Counted from the first letter of the stretch, positions 24,231 to 35,553 are shown. The stretch is DNA of 64,000 nucleotides from Helicostylum pulchrum (GCA_025677825.1 JAIXMO010000011.1:655001-719000), one strand, 5' to 3'. The notes: generated by a model not told the origin, from the sequence alone. Numbers and translations: made by a program.

Positions 24231-24621
24231 TCTTCCTCTTCTCACTTCTTATCTTTCTGTCTCTACTATATTACTCCATTTTCTCTTAAAACTTAAATAT
24301 TACCTTGCACCCGCCTATTGGTCACGCCTCGCGGCATGACTTACACGGAGCAAAAAATAAAAACCTTTAAAAAAAATTGTCTCATGGCATTGTCCGCATT
24401 GATGAAAATTGCGTGAATGGATGCAATTTCAGCACTCGAATGATGATTTGATAGCGTAGTTCGTTCACCATCGCTTACTTATATAAAGACCGTGTGTATC
24501 AGCTTGATCGACACTTCAGCATCATCTGATCTTGCCAGTAACTTTATACAAAGTGCACTATGTTAATTATTCTTTGAATAATAATAAAGATGACTATTCT
24601 TTAACTGATAATAATACAGGT
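24231..24621. other. unassigned sequence inside the composite element
   Basis: AT-rich with a TATAAAG-like stretch near 24482. No exon recognised; the following minus-strand gene ends at 24622. Confidence 0.4.
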
Positions 24622-25556
24622 TTATTCAATTTTCACTTTTAACTTTATATCTCCAAGTTGAAACCAGTTTTGCTTGAGGGAAGGTGCCACTTCATCGTAA
24701 TCAATTTCTTCTTGAACCTTTCGCTTCATGCTTTTCTTTGTTTTTTTCTTATCATTGAGTGTCTGATTGATTATATCTGCGGTATTCAATGCATAATGCT
24801 AAAATTCAAAATATATCAGTATTAGGTTTATCATTTCGTTTCTTCTTTTTCAACCTTTAAATCGAATAAATGGCCAATGATAGTTTTGCTATGTTCCTTT
24901 AATTGAGAGACAGTCGATGGTAACATGTATGGCTCGATAGATCTAGCAATATATAAGTGATCATCGACAATGTTTACAGACATGACATGTGCCTCTAGAC
25001 CTGAAAGAATGATCATGTTAAATATTTAGTCATGTAATAAAATGTAAAAGAATAAAGTCAAATTTTACCCATGATTTGAATATTGCCTATTTTTAAGAGA
25101 GCTGCATTCCCTTCATTCACATTCAAACCCATCACTTTATCATAAATCGTCTTTGCTTCTACTAACAATTTGCTTCGATCGGTTTTGATCTTTTTTGGGC
25201 CAGCATAGGTGATGTGATCAAGCACATATACAGATATATAGTCTCATATATATTGCAAACTCAACAGAGGAAATTGGGTATTCAGTACCATTATATAATA
25301 ATACAAGCTTTGCATCTAATTTAAAAATGATGTGATCATCGTTACCAGTATCCAGAGCATTTTCTCCCCTATGTATATGTAAGCTAATTTTGTTCGTAGA
25401 CATAAACTCTATATAAAACTTATCAGCGAATGTAAATTTCAGCGTTGTAAAAGAGAACTTCAAAGAGATCAGCCCAGATCTTGATCATAATATCTGCTTC
25501 AGACGGGTTGGCTTCGAGAGAGTAAATATTGAGCTATGTTTGATCATCTTATCAAC
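24622..25556 (-). pseudogene. cargo gene C: probable frameshifted member of a Mucorales-restricted protein family
   Basis: Minus-strand pieces read in order: EADIMIKIWADLFEVLF; then, in another frame, HRGENALDTG and FKLDAKLVLLYNGTEYPISSVEFA; then YAGPKKIKTDRSKLLVEAKT through a GT-AG intron to LEAHVMSVNIVDDHLYIARS; then through a second intron (weak GTTGAA donor) a basic exon ending DIKLKVKIE. From memory, large families of Mucorales hypothetical proteins share an IKLWADLFE...WGDT...VEFA layout, and this matches that layout; I could not check it. Two frame breaks, one near 25440 and one near 25220, are not explained by plausible introns, so I call it a decayed gene. The last three exons are still open and may be transcribed. 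Confidence 0.5.
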
Positions 25557-25624
25557 ACTAATGGATAGGTTGTTAATCATTCGAGTAATGGTTTTTAAGA
25601 CAATATAAACTTATATGACACTGA

Positions 25625-26089
25625 TCAGTTCATATCCCGTTTTTTATTGAATTTTGATGCCTTTCTTTGATAACTCTTTGAGTTCCAATAACACTCTTCG
25701 GCATCACGAGAGTTCTATAATAACGTTTGTTTACATTTAATACAACTAAATGGTTGTGCTTGATACATACCTTGAATATTTTGTCGATTTTCCGCAATGC
25801 CGGTCTGGATTCAATCAAATCATTATTGGTTAGAGATGTGGAGAATAATAAATGCTGATTTGTTAAACTGCCACGTGTTAAGTCAAGTATGCAGTTGAGG
25901 CCACAGCTTTGTCAAAAAAGAAATCAGTATTATTTTTAGCAGTTGAAGTCAATTGTCTAAACTTACTCCACGAGCGCGCTACCAGATGGGGTTAATAACT
26001 TGTAGTTAATGTGCTTCATCATTGCTGCGCGCTTGATGATAGTTCCGAACAAATCATTGTTGTTTACTTTAATATTGTCTTTACCAACA
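25625..26089 (-). CDS. cargo gene B: hypothetical protein, 5' exon unresolved
   Basis: Three exons join in frame on the minus strand: 26089-25967, 25906-25771 and 25714-25625. They read VGKDNIKVNNNDLFGTIIKR, then GLNCILDLTRG with SLTNNDLIESRPALRKIDKI, then a basic tail (YQRKASKFNKKRDMN). All splice sites are GT-AG and phases agree. The first exon must end in phase 2. A possible ATG lies at 26232-26234 (MYSISLRGILTSDK), but no clean donor connects it. I do not recognise the family; the basic tail suggests nucleic-acid contact or nuclear localisation, which is only a guess. Confidence 0.5.
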
Positions 26090-26274
26090 CTACGGCAAAA
26101 AAAAGCGCTAATCACTAAGCACTGGTACTTAAGAATTGGCAGGTGGAAAAATAAATAATCACAACTTTTTCGAAAAAAAAAGATCTCAGTCGTTTATCAC
26201 TGGTTAATATTCCGCGTAAAGAAATGCTGTACATACGAGATTTTTTTTATGCATCATTATAAATAGTTTGATTT

Positions 26275-26904
26275 TCATTTTTTTTTATCTCTTTTCTTTT
26301 CTTCACTTTTCCTTTCAATTATGTTTTGCCTTAGTGCAACATACTATAAAAATGTCAAAATTTTAATTTGCATTGAAAAATAATATTTATAAGATATGTT
26401 TACCTGTTCGATTTCTTCTATCCTCTTATTGATTTGCTCAGTAGACTCCTTTGTAGAGATGGGAAGAGAGCAGGAGAAAGAGAATGCGGCTGAATTGGAA
26501 GCTACAGCTTTCTTTTTGTTAACCTGCTCAAGGAAATTTGTTGTTGTAAGTTTACTAAATATTGTTTCTTGAAAAACTCTATTTTCTAAGCTTTGCAAGT
26601 AGTTGTTTTCGTTCTAAGCAAAGCATATATAAAGAAGGTTAATGAGTAATAGTGGAGACACGTTAGTAAATTGAAGAGTACCTCTTTATTCATTTTGGTT
26701 TAAAGAAAAAATAATTTTTGAGATACGGAGGTTTACTTTCAGCAAAAAGTCCGACGAAGGCTTCTTTTTTGTGCATGACGCGCTCGTCAAAACTGCAATG
26801 TTCATGTGTGCTTTTTGTCCATTCACAACTTGTTGACTCAAATCTTTCCAGGCATAACTATCTCTGATGCTGGTGTTTTCTTGGTGATAACCTACCATCT
26901 CCAT
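26275..26904 (-). CDS. cargo gene A: 148-residue hypothetical protein with coiled-coil, Lys-rich tail
   Basis: Exons (minus): 26904-26737, 26613-26404, 26343-26275, phase 0 throughout, GT-AG introns. The protein starts MEMVGYHQENTSIRDSYAW, has a helical Gln/Glu-rich centre (ENRVFQETIFSKLTTTNFLEQ; ESTEQINKRIEEIEQ) and ends in KSEEKKRDKKK. The exon structure is clean and all frames are open, so it looks intact despite sitting inside the transposon. Its start lies 62 bp from the right transposase remnant, on the opposite strand. The family is not recognised. It is tandem with cargo gene B: its stop is about 185 bp upstream of the first identified B exon. Confidence 0.55.
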
Positions 26905-26966
26905 GACAGTAAACTGGATAGACTCGGATCTTTTGTTTCTTAAGAGAACATTGATAGGAGATAGCT

Positions 26967-27257
26967 ATGCCTATGGATAATGTCCCAATCTATTCTCCTG
27001 GCGCTGCTGATCCCATCATCTTAGAGAGGGGTTATATACCATTATACGTTCCTCCTTATTTGCCTGAACGCAATCCTATCGAGATCTTTTGTAAAGTGTC
27101 GAAGGACCGAATCAGAAGAAGTGAATTGATAGACGCAGAAACACTTTCTTCAAGAGTAATTGAAGGCAGCGAGGATATTCCTGTTGAACACATACAACAT
27201 TTCATCCAGCACTCGATCGATGTATTCTCTAAATTCTTGAATAAAGAACCTTTGTAA
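26967..27257 (+). pseudogene. Tc1/IS630-like DDE transposase C-terminal fragment, right copy
   Basis: An open frame of 96 residues begins MPMDNVPIYSPGAADP, where MDN is the second catalytic aspartate motif. It continues through ERGYIPLYVPPYLPERNP to NPIE, the third catalytic position, and ends FLNKEPL with TAA. The helix-turn-helix N-terminus and first aspartate are missing, so it is a truncated, presumably inactive transposase even though this part of the frame is intact. It is the inverted near-identical partner of 23053-23475. Confidence 0.8.
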
Positions 27258-27397
27258 TCATTTTAATATTTGGTCAAATTATTTTCTTAAAAGTGGGACA
27301 AATTAGTTTCAAACACTTGGCCAATTTAACCTCACACAAGTGTCAAAAAAATGGGCGGTGTTTTCAAACATCCGGTAAATTGAGAGTGGAAGCACAG

Positions 27398-30300
27398 CAC
27401 TGGTTTAAAACAAGCGTATCCGGATAAAATATAAAATCAATTAAATTGGTAATCGATAGAGTTTTGAAGTATGTAGATGATTAATCCCAATCGAGTATAT
27501 TTATCTAGTTTCGGTACCACATGACCCTTTTTCGCCATAAATGGCTTTTTTATATGCGATTAGAAAGTTGTTTTAAAAAAAAGAAAATTTGGGGTTAAAG
27601 ACATTGATATCGATGATATATTTTAACAGGATATAGTACTTCAGTACAAATTAGAGTATAAATACTCGAAAAAATAATTTGATTGTTAATTAGCCCCTTC
27701 TACGCTAGATTCGAGACTACCGGAAAGATACACGCTATTAAATTTAGTCTAATTGTAATTCTATCGATTTGTATAAAAGTTTGTACTTGCATCTTTTAAA
27801 ATTCCAAAAAAATGCTGCTTTCGCAGCAAGTAGCTAGCGAGTACTACAAAGTTATTTCCTCCTTATGTCTATTTAGATATTGACGATTTATGTTTTTATA
27901 AATCGTCGAAAGTCCTAAAACGTATCAATTTCTAGGGTCAGAGAGATATATATATATATTTTCATTTCTGACTAGAAAAAAAATAGCACACAATTAAATG
28001 ACAAAGGAATGCTTCGGTTATAAATATTTTGGAGGTGGGAAGATACGTTGAAAATTAAGGTTTGTGCCTGAGAAAAATGAACGTACTTTTCTATTGGTTA
28101 AAATATATGACTATAAGTATGTATCCTCTCATAGAACACTAGCCTTCATCCGTCAAAGGTACTCAATGTTTGGGTTCGGCTAGATCATTTTATATGATGT
28201 GACAGTGTACGTTTTACTTTTTATTTATTTATACTAACAGTAATGAAACTATGCATCAGCTGTTGTCATATCAAGTATTGATTAAGGAAAAAAAAATGCG
28301 GTTTATTTCCCAGATGAAACTATTTCAGAAAGATCCTCTATTTTCATTATACTTCATATTTTGCACTTCTTTATTATACCTTACAATATACCAAGTCGAT
28401 AACTCAAAATTGTTAATTAATAATATGGAGTCAAATTGATTCTATAAGTTCCAATGACCAGTTACAAGTTTTAACGATTAGTTATTGGAGATATTTTTTT
28501 TCTGTCGTCCCTTTCGTCTTCGACTTTTAAAAGCGAATAAGCTATCACATTTATTTCTTAGTAAATTATTTTGAAAATTTAATTGGTCCATTTTACAGTG
28601 TAACTAAATACTTTAGTATCCACTTGAGGCAGCTTTGCCACTTTTTTTTTCTATTTGAAGTTCCAAAATGGATAGGGTATAAATTTTTATTCGTAACCAG
28701 TCGTTGTTAAGAAGCAATAGATACAAGTATTGGGTCTTTTTAATAGTCGCACATATTTTGAGTTTGCTGTGAGAACATTCATACTGATCACAATAAGAAT
28801 TCCAGCAAAAAAACTTATTCACAAATACTTTGGAACTTTCTGTTTATATTATAATCGTGGGTATCTTTGTTTCATTGGCTTTCAAAGCCTATACGTATTA
28901 AAAAAAAATTCCTTACAATAATATATATGAAAAAGACACTTTAGAAAATCCAAATTAACTTTCAGTGTTAAATTGTTTTCGTACTACTAGCAAATCATGA
29001 GTCGTGCAGGAACAATCAAACCAAGTGTGGAATCCTATTTAATCTGATTTTTTTTTTTTTTAGAGGTTTACTAGATCACTGGAGCTATTGATTGTGGATT
29101 GTAAACCTCTTATAAACTATATGTACTGTAAATAGTTAAAAGGTTATAGAAAAAAAAACAAGGAAAGTTTTGACACACGTTCTATTCGCACGGTCGATCC
29201 AATATTTTTTTTTTTTACACATTCAACTTTGGGATATGTTGATTTATGACAAGCGATAAAATAGGCTACGTCAATTTGAAGTACAATTAAGTGAAATTAG
29301 CATAGAGACGGAAAATACAGAAAATACATGTAACCACTATTCATGTCAAATACCTAGATGATGAAAGTTGGATTGAGATTAAAGGAAAAGTCTGTTAATA
29401 CCATACTAGCCATATCAAAGATAATTACAAAGCAATGAATTTAACCCAAAAGTATGTAGCAAGTGAGAGAAGTAAAATATATATTGCCGAATCTTTTGAG
29501 GCCGAGATGTTCACAACGATTGCCTTCTTTTTTGAACGATGTCGATATTGGAACAAATAACAATACAAATGATAGTAAGAGTAGCCTTATTAATGATATA
29601 AGTATTAAACATTGTCATTATATCTATCGATATTCTTGATTTAAATGCTTTCTTTTATGCTGTGTATCAGCAAGAATATGATGTAGCTGCAGGCTTGAAT
29701 GAGGCATGAAACCCGTTGTTTTCGCTGTTGGATGAGAATAACTTGGAAACATTCATTATGGGTACAACAATGGACCAATAACTATTAAGGATAAGCATGA
29801 CTAAACCTCGACAGAATAATTTTTTAACTTTTACTCTTTGTTATAAACTCATTATAACGTTGCCGCTCGGTGATTTTTTAATTCAGGACTGCTCCGCTCC
29901 TAAGCGTTGCTATATATGTTTATATGCTACATGAGTTTATGCATGTCAATTCCTTGATACTTGTATTATATAAATCATTAAAACTTGCTCTTTAAGGACT
30001 TTGGTCCTAGAGTTTTGTATTGTATCTTATATGTAATATTGCTATATCCTTCCTTCTCTCGCGTTTGTGCACTCGCCATAATTATGGTGTACCTTGTCTG
30101 CCTATGCCAAGATGGGACATGAAAATTTTCGCTTTTTTGTTTGCTTACAGAAAAAAAAACAAGGAGTATAAACGCATTATTTCGCCCAATAATTAAGACG
30201 TTTATAGGTGGATCGAGAGAGAATTGAGAAACCCCAACGTGCCTTACTGTATTTCATTTTATTTTTTTATTTCTAAAACGCTATTGGTTCTATCTTTCTT

Positions 30301-30843
30301 TTTTCAAATCAATGGGAAGTCTTTTTTTAAGGTGCTACAAGCGATCTTTTTTTTTATTTTATCTTTTTTCTCCAAAAGAAACTGACACAAGATAGTAATT
30401 AATCATTCCACGATCCTTATCCGTAATTTTTATATATATTGTCACCGGGAAATATTTGTCAGCGATCGTTGTACAAATGACTTAAACATTTCAATCTCAC
30501 ATCGATAATAGGAAATAATCTTTAAGTTTATGGACATGTGCTTTATTTTTTCTCGGAATAGTGAACAAATACTACCCTATTGATTTTTTTCGGATTTTTT
30601 TATTATTTTTTTTGGTACTGCAATGATTAAGAGGAAATAGATAGCTTTGTACACATGCATATACTGATCATATTTACGCGCATTTATTTGCCAAATAAAT
30701 AAAATATAAATACTCCTTTTTTTTTCCAACTTTTTTTTTTCATTTTGTTTCTTCAAAAATATTTATTAGTCTTCATTTTTATATACCTTTTTTTTTTTTT
30801 TTTTTACAAGTCATTACTTTATAATTAAGCAAAACAAAACTTT
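27398..30843. other. 3.4 kb gene-poor region, possibly holding degenerate coding remnants
   Basis: Very AT-rich. Frames up to about 70 codons occur but none looks coding. Around 29640-29760 a stretch reads DLNAFFYAVYQQEYDVAAGL before a stop, perhaps a decayed gene or transposon fragment. A 10-bp perfect inverted repeat lies at 29062-29110. The 3' end includes the promoter of permease B, with many T-runs. Confidence 0.4.
29062..29110. repeat. 10-bp inverted repeat with 29-bp loop
   Basis: AGAGGTTTAC at 29062-29071 pairs with GTAAACCTCT at 29101-29110. It is preceded by a T-run. The function is unknown; it may be chance in AT-rich DNA. Confidence 0.4.
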
Positions 30844-32939
30844 ATGTCGAATTCAAATGTATGTATAAACATATAAACAAACAATGGACATTTGTGGAGA
30901 CGAAAAACAGTTTGTCTGTTGTGTAATCTCAAATTCCTAAATAGATTACATGTCGTCATGTGCATACAAAAAAAATAGTCTTCCCAATAAACTGACACTT
31001 TTATATTAGATTGCCAGTGGCACCAAAGAAAAAGTGGATGTACAACATGTGGAATCCAATAATTTAGATAGCGATGCGCAAAGATTACAAGATTTAGGCT
31101 ACAAGCAAGAATTTAAGCGTGAAATCAGTTTATTCGTCCAAGCTGGTTTTGGGTTCTCTACTATGGCGGTTTTACCCAGTTGGATGGTAGGTTTTGGTTC
31201 CAGTATTAACGCTGGTGGTCCAAGTTCCCTTTTCTGGGGCTGGCTTCTCGTTTCACCATTCGTCATGTGTATTGCTCTATCTATGGTACGTCTTTTGCCT
31301 AAATGTTAATATACACGCACTAAATTACATTATTTGTATATAGGCCGAAGTTATCTCTGCTTATCCTTTAGCTGGTGGTGTATACAGTTGGGCTTATCTC
31401 TTATCAAATAAAAAATGGGGTCCTTGTAAGTTTTATTCATTTGTATGTATTAGCCATTTTATTAATGATTAAATTACTATAGTCATGGCTTACATTAATG
31501 GTTACGCGTACCTTGTTGGTCTAACTGCTGTTGTTATTACGTTGGCTTGGACTTCAGCTACATTTATTTTTGATATTGCCAATACGTTAAACATCACTCA
31601 AATTGATTCGCAAGGCGCTAATGTTGGTTTATATGTCGGGCTTATTATTGCTGCCACTCTCTATAACTTATTAGGTCTTCGTTTCAGTGCTTATTTGAAC
31701 AAATTTATGGGTAAAAGAGTTTATAAAGTGAATCTTTTTTTTTTTTTACTTGTTTTTAATTTTCTTTTTAATCATTAGTTGGTTGGGTTCTTGTTGGTAC
31801 TCTTGTTATCATTATTGCTGTTCCTGTTATGGCTCCTACTCATCAAACCGCTGAGTGGGTGTTTACTGAATTTACAAATAATACAGGTTACTCTAACAAT
31901 GGTATTGTCTTTTTCATCGGAATGGTAAGTCTAGGCCACTAAAAAAAGAAAAATGGTATATTAATGAACTCTGTTTTAGTTGCAAGCAGGTTGGGCTTTG
32001 GTCGGATACGAGACTGGTGCTCAAATTGTCGAGGTAAAATTCGATTAAATTATATATATAACCAAATGACGAACGAAACTTATATTTTTTGTAATTAGGG
32101 TACCAAAAATGCAGCCGTCACTGCTCCTCGCGGTATTATTATTTGTGTCATTGGAGCTATCGTTCAAGGTTTTGCTCTTATTCTTTCTACCATGTTTTCT
32201 ATCCAAGACGTCAATGAACTTTTAGACTCTAGTATGCCAGTTGCCACCTTCTTTTTAAGAGCTACAGGAAGTCCGGGTATTACTGCCTTCTTTTTGGTGA
32301 TTTTGTTAGTAACTCAAATTGGATCGTTATGTAATTCACTCTTGGCTGCAGCACATTTTGCCTGGTCCATGTCTCGTGACGGATGTCTTCCCTTCAGTGG
32401 ATTCCTTTACCAATTAAGAGGTGATAATCATATTGCTGCCAACAGTTTCTTTTTCATCATGGTCATTTGTATTGTCATTATTCTTCCTGTAAGTTTCGAT
32501 AGCACACTTCAAAAAAAAAAAAAAAAAAAAAAAAAAAACGTTTTTTATTAACTTTTTCTATTAGTCTTTTGCTTCCGCTGTCTACTGGCAAGCAATTATG
32601 AGTGCGGCTGTGATTTCAATTAATGTCTCTTATGCACTACCTTTATTATGCCGTCTTATTTGGTCTCGTAATACTATGCCCAAAGGACCTTTCAGTCTTG
32701 GAAAATGGGGTGTTCCACTTAACGTGATCAGTGTTGTGTGGGCTACTTTCTTTGGTGTCATTCTTTGTATTCCCTCCGTTTCACCAGTGACACCGGAGGC
32801 AATGAACTGGGCTTCTCTTATGATTGGCGGTGTCATGATATTTTCTATCTTTTTCTGGTTCATTTCTGGTCGAAAGAAGTTTGTAGGACATATTCAAACC
32901 GCTGACGCCGCTGAAACAACAGAACCAACAAAGCAGTAA
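30844..32939 (+). CDS. APC-superfamily permease (GABA/choline/amino-acid type), copy B
   Basis: Exons: 30844-30858, 31010-31285, 31344-31425, 31483-31710, 31779-31924, 31980-32033, 32099-32488, 32565-32939, giving 521 residues. It is very similar to copy A along its whole length (DAQRLQDLGYKQEFKREI, INAGGPSSLFWGW, AYINGYAYLVG, APRGIIICV, SLCNSLLAAAHFAWSMSRDG, FWFISGRKK). It therefore shares the predicted 12-helix plasma- or organelle-membrane transporter role; the substrate is unknown. It has one intron more than copy A (after SM, 31286-31343). The 15-nt first exon (MSNSN) is inferred from a good GTATGT donor and frame continuity. The C-terminus extends past copy A with an Ala/Thr/Glu tail. 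An A-run of about 27 bases sits in the last intron. Confidence 0.92.
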
Positions 32940-33177
32940 AGCTTTATTTATTTATTCTCCCCCTTTGTATAGTTTAACTTATTTAATAATATTTACCTTT
33001 TTTTTTATATCTTCTTTTTGTTTGGCACTAAAAGTATTTACGATTTAAAAAGCCCATGATATATATTTATGAAAATTATTTTTATTTTTATAAAATTTTC
33101 TTTCTAACAAATAAAAAAGAGAAGATATCCTCAGTTTTTTTTAAGACGATAATGAACAAGGTGTGTTGTTAAAAGAT
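32940..33177. other. convergent 3' flanks of permease B and SSB
   Basis: AT-rich 3' UTR sequence; no coding content is seen. Confidence 0.5.
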
Positions 33178-35354
33178 TTAACGACGTTGAGAGTAAACGT
33201 GAGCGAAAGCACGAGTAGTGACACGCTTCAACTTGGATTGAGCAGACTTGAGTTCATCAGCGTTAGCATCCTCAGCAGAGATTTCCATAAGTTCCATGGC
33301 CTCAGCGAGAGCGGTTTCAATGGACTCACGGTCACCACGACGGAGCTTCATGTTGACGTTAGGGTCAGAGATGTTGTTCTCGACTTGGTAGACATAAGAT
33401 TCAAGATCTTGCTTGGCTTGAACAACAGCCTCACGCTCCTTATCAGCATCAGCGTTCTTTTCGGCATCTTGAACCATACGTTCAATATCGGCAGCAGAGA
33501 GACGAGTAGAGTTAGAGATGGTGACATCAGCCTTGCGACCAGTGGTCTTATCTTGAGCAGTGACCTTAAGAATACCGTTAGCATCCAAATCGAAAGTACA
33601 GAGGAGCTCAGGGGTACCACGGGGGGCAGGGATCAAACCAGAGAGAGAGAACTCACCCAAAAGGTTGTTTTCCTTGGTCATCAAACGCTCACCTTCATAA
33701 ACGGGGAAAGTGACGGTAGTTTGGTTATCAGCAGCGGTAGTGAAAACCTTGGACTTTTGACAAGGAATAGGAGAGTTACGGGGGACAACAACGGCCATGA
33801 TACCACCTTGCATCTCAACACCGAGAGAAAGAGGGACGACATCCAACAACAAGAGATCTTGAGTCTTCTCGTTACCGGCTTGGTTGGTAAGAACAGCGGC
33901 TTGAACAGCGGCACCGTAGGCAACAGCCTCATCAGGGTTGATAGACTTGTTTAACTCCTTACCGTCAAAGAGATCTTGGAGAAGAGCTTGAATCTTGGGG
34001 ATACGAGTAGAACCACCAACGAGAACAATCTCGTCAACCTTCTTCTTATCAATCTTGGCATCCTTGAGGACACGCTCGACGGGCTCAACGGTACCGTTGA
34101 AAGCGGCAGAGTTAATCTCCTCGAACTTGGCACGGGTAATGTTGGATTGGAAATCAACACCTTCAAAGAGAGAATCAACTTCGACAGTGGTTTGGGTCAA
34201 AGAAGAAAGAGTACGCTTTGCGCGCTCGGAAGCGGAACGAAGACGACGGAGAGCACGAGCATCACCAGTGATATCCTTCTTGTGCTTACGCTTGATTTCT
34301 TGAACGAAATGGTTGACAAGAGTGTTATCGAAATCTTCACCACCCAAATGAGTGTTACCAGCAGTAGCCTTAACAGCGAAAACACCACCGGAGATGGTCA
34401 AGAGGGAAACATCGAAGGTTCCTCCACCCAAATCGAAAATAAGAACGTTACGTTCCTTCTTATCGTTGGCATCCAAACCGTAAGCAATGGCTTAAATAAT
34501 AATAAATTAGTTTTTACGGCATATAATTATTCATGTTTATATTTCTCTTACCAGCAGCGGTAGGTTCGTTAATGATACGGAGAACATCGAGACCAGAAAT
34601 GGTACCGGCATCCTTGGTAGCTTGACGTTGACCTATTTAATTAAAAAATAATAATCAGAACTACAACTCTTTTTAAAATACTCTTAAAAACACAAATTAA
34701 CTTACTATCGTTGAAATAAGCGGGGACGGTGACAACGGCCTTAGTGACCTTCTTACCGAGCTTGGCTTCAGCGATTTCCTTCATCTTTACGAGAACCATG
34801 GAGGAGATTTCTACAGAGAGTAAATATATCAGTACACAGGAAATATAAGATGTAATGTTTGAATTTTACCTTGGGGAGAGTAAGAGACGGTCTTACCCTC
34901 GAATTCAACTTGGATGAAAGGAGCGGTACCCTTATCAACAATGGTGAAAGGCCAGTTCTTCATGTCAGCCTTGACATCGGCGTCATCGAAACGACGACCG
35001 ATAAGACGCTTGGCATCGAAAACAGTGTTCTTGGGGTTCATGGCGGCTTGGTTCTTGGCGGCATCACCAACAAGACGTTCAGAGTCGGAGAAAGCGACGT
35101 AAGAAGGAGTAGTACGGTTACCTTGCTCGTTAGCAATGATTTCAACACGTTCAGACTCCCAAACACCAACACAAGAGTAGCTACATTTTTAAAAAAAAAA
35201 AAGGTTGTCAAAATTCCAAGTCTATTTTTTTTTTTTTTTGCTTTTTTTTTTTGTAAAAGAGAAGCTTTTTTTTTTTGTTTGTTTAAAATAGGAACGAATT
35301 ATTTTACGTAGTACCTAAATCGATACCGATGGCACCTTCGTATTCGGCAGACAT
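33178..35354 (-). CDS. SSB1: ribosome-associated Hsp70 of the Ssb type
   Basis: Exons (minus): 35354-35308, 35180-34870, 34810-34706, 34632-34552, 34490-33178, giving 618 residues. Hsp70 signatures are [22 protein letters not shown] and [11 protein letters not shown]. The C-terminal part ([42 protein letters not shown]) matches yeast Ssb rather than Ssa. The length is close to Ssb (613), and the cytosolic EEVD tail is absent. Ssb proteins bind nascent chains at the ribosome tunnel exit with the RAC co-chaperone. Codon use is visibly less AT-rich than in neighbouring genes (many GTC, ACC and AAG codons), consistent with very high expression. The name is by resemblance. Confidence 0.95.
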
Positions 35355-35553
35355 ATTTATTATATAGAAGAAAAGTGAAAAGGAAGGATTAATAGTGTTC
35401 CGAGCTCGAAAATCGTTATTACCGGTTCCCTGAAAATTTTTTGAAGGTACCTGTGACCGTCAAGTGGCTTGTAGCCAGATGTAAAAAAAAAAGGGGGGGG
35501 AAAGGGTTACAGCTGTCACATTCGGCTATCAAAAATAGACTTTTTATATCATA
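35355..35553. promoter_or_regulatory. short divergent promoter between SSB and the acidic ORF
   Basis: Only 199 bp separate the two divergent start codons. It is locally richer in G/C, with a G-run (about 35493-35500). I do not see an unambiguous heat-shock element. A shared bidirectional promoter is inferred from geometry alone. Confidence 0.4.

Larger units (their letters stand above)
22971..27397. mobile_element. composite Tc1/mariner-like structure with inverted transposase ends and internal cargo
   Basis: The outer tips match in inverted orientation. The left tip 22971-23016 begins CTGTGCTTCCACTCTC, and the right tip ends at 27397 with its reverse complement. The inverted similarity continues inward through a transposase 3' end on both sides, about 360-430 bp in all (left to about 23330, right from about 26990). 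Left flank is TA; the right flank reads CA, so a TA target-site duplication is only partly preserved. Inside are a non-LTR retrotransposon remnant and three minus-strand genes or gene remnants. Neither transposase copy is complete, so the structure is probably non-autonomous. Whether it moved as a unit or arose from two insertions is unknown. Confidence 0.7.

Noticed and set aside
32510..32538. Long A-run in permease B considered as a retroposon tail
   Set aside because: It lies inside an intron with matching splice sites, and neighbouring genes show many similar homopolymers.
33163..34563. Long plus-strand open frames opposite the Hsp70 gene
   Set aside because: They are mirror frames of the strongly biased SSB codons; the minus-strand protein is an unambiguous Hsp70.
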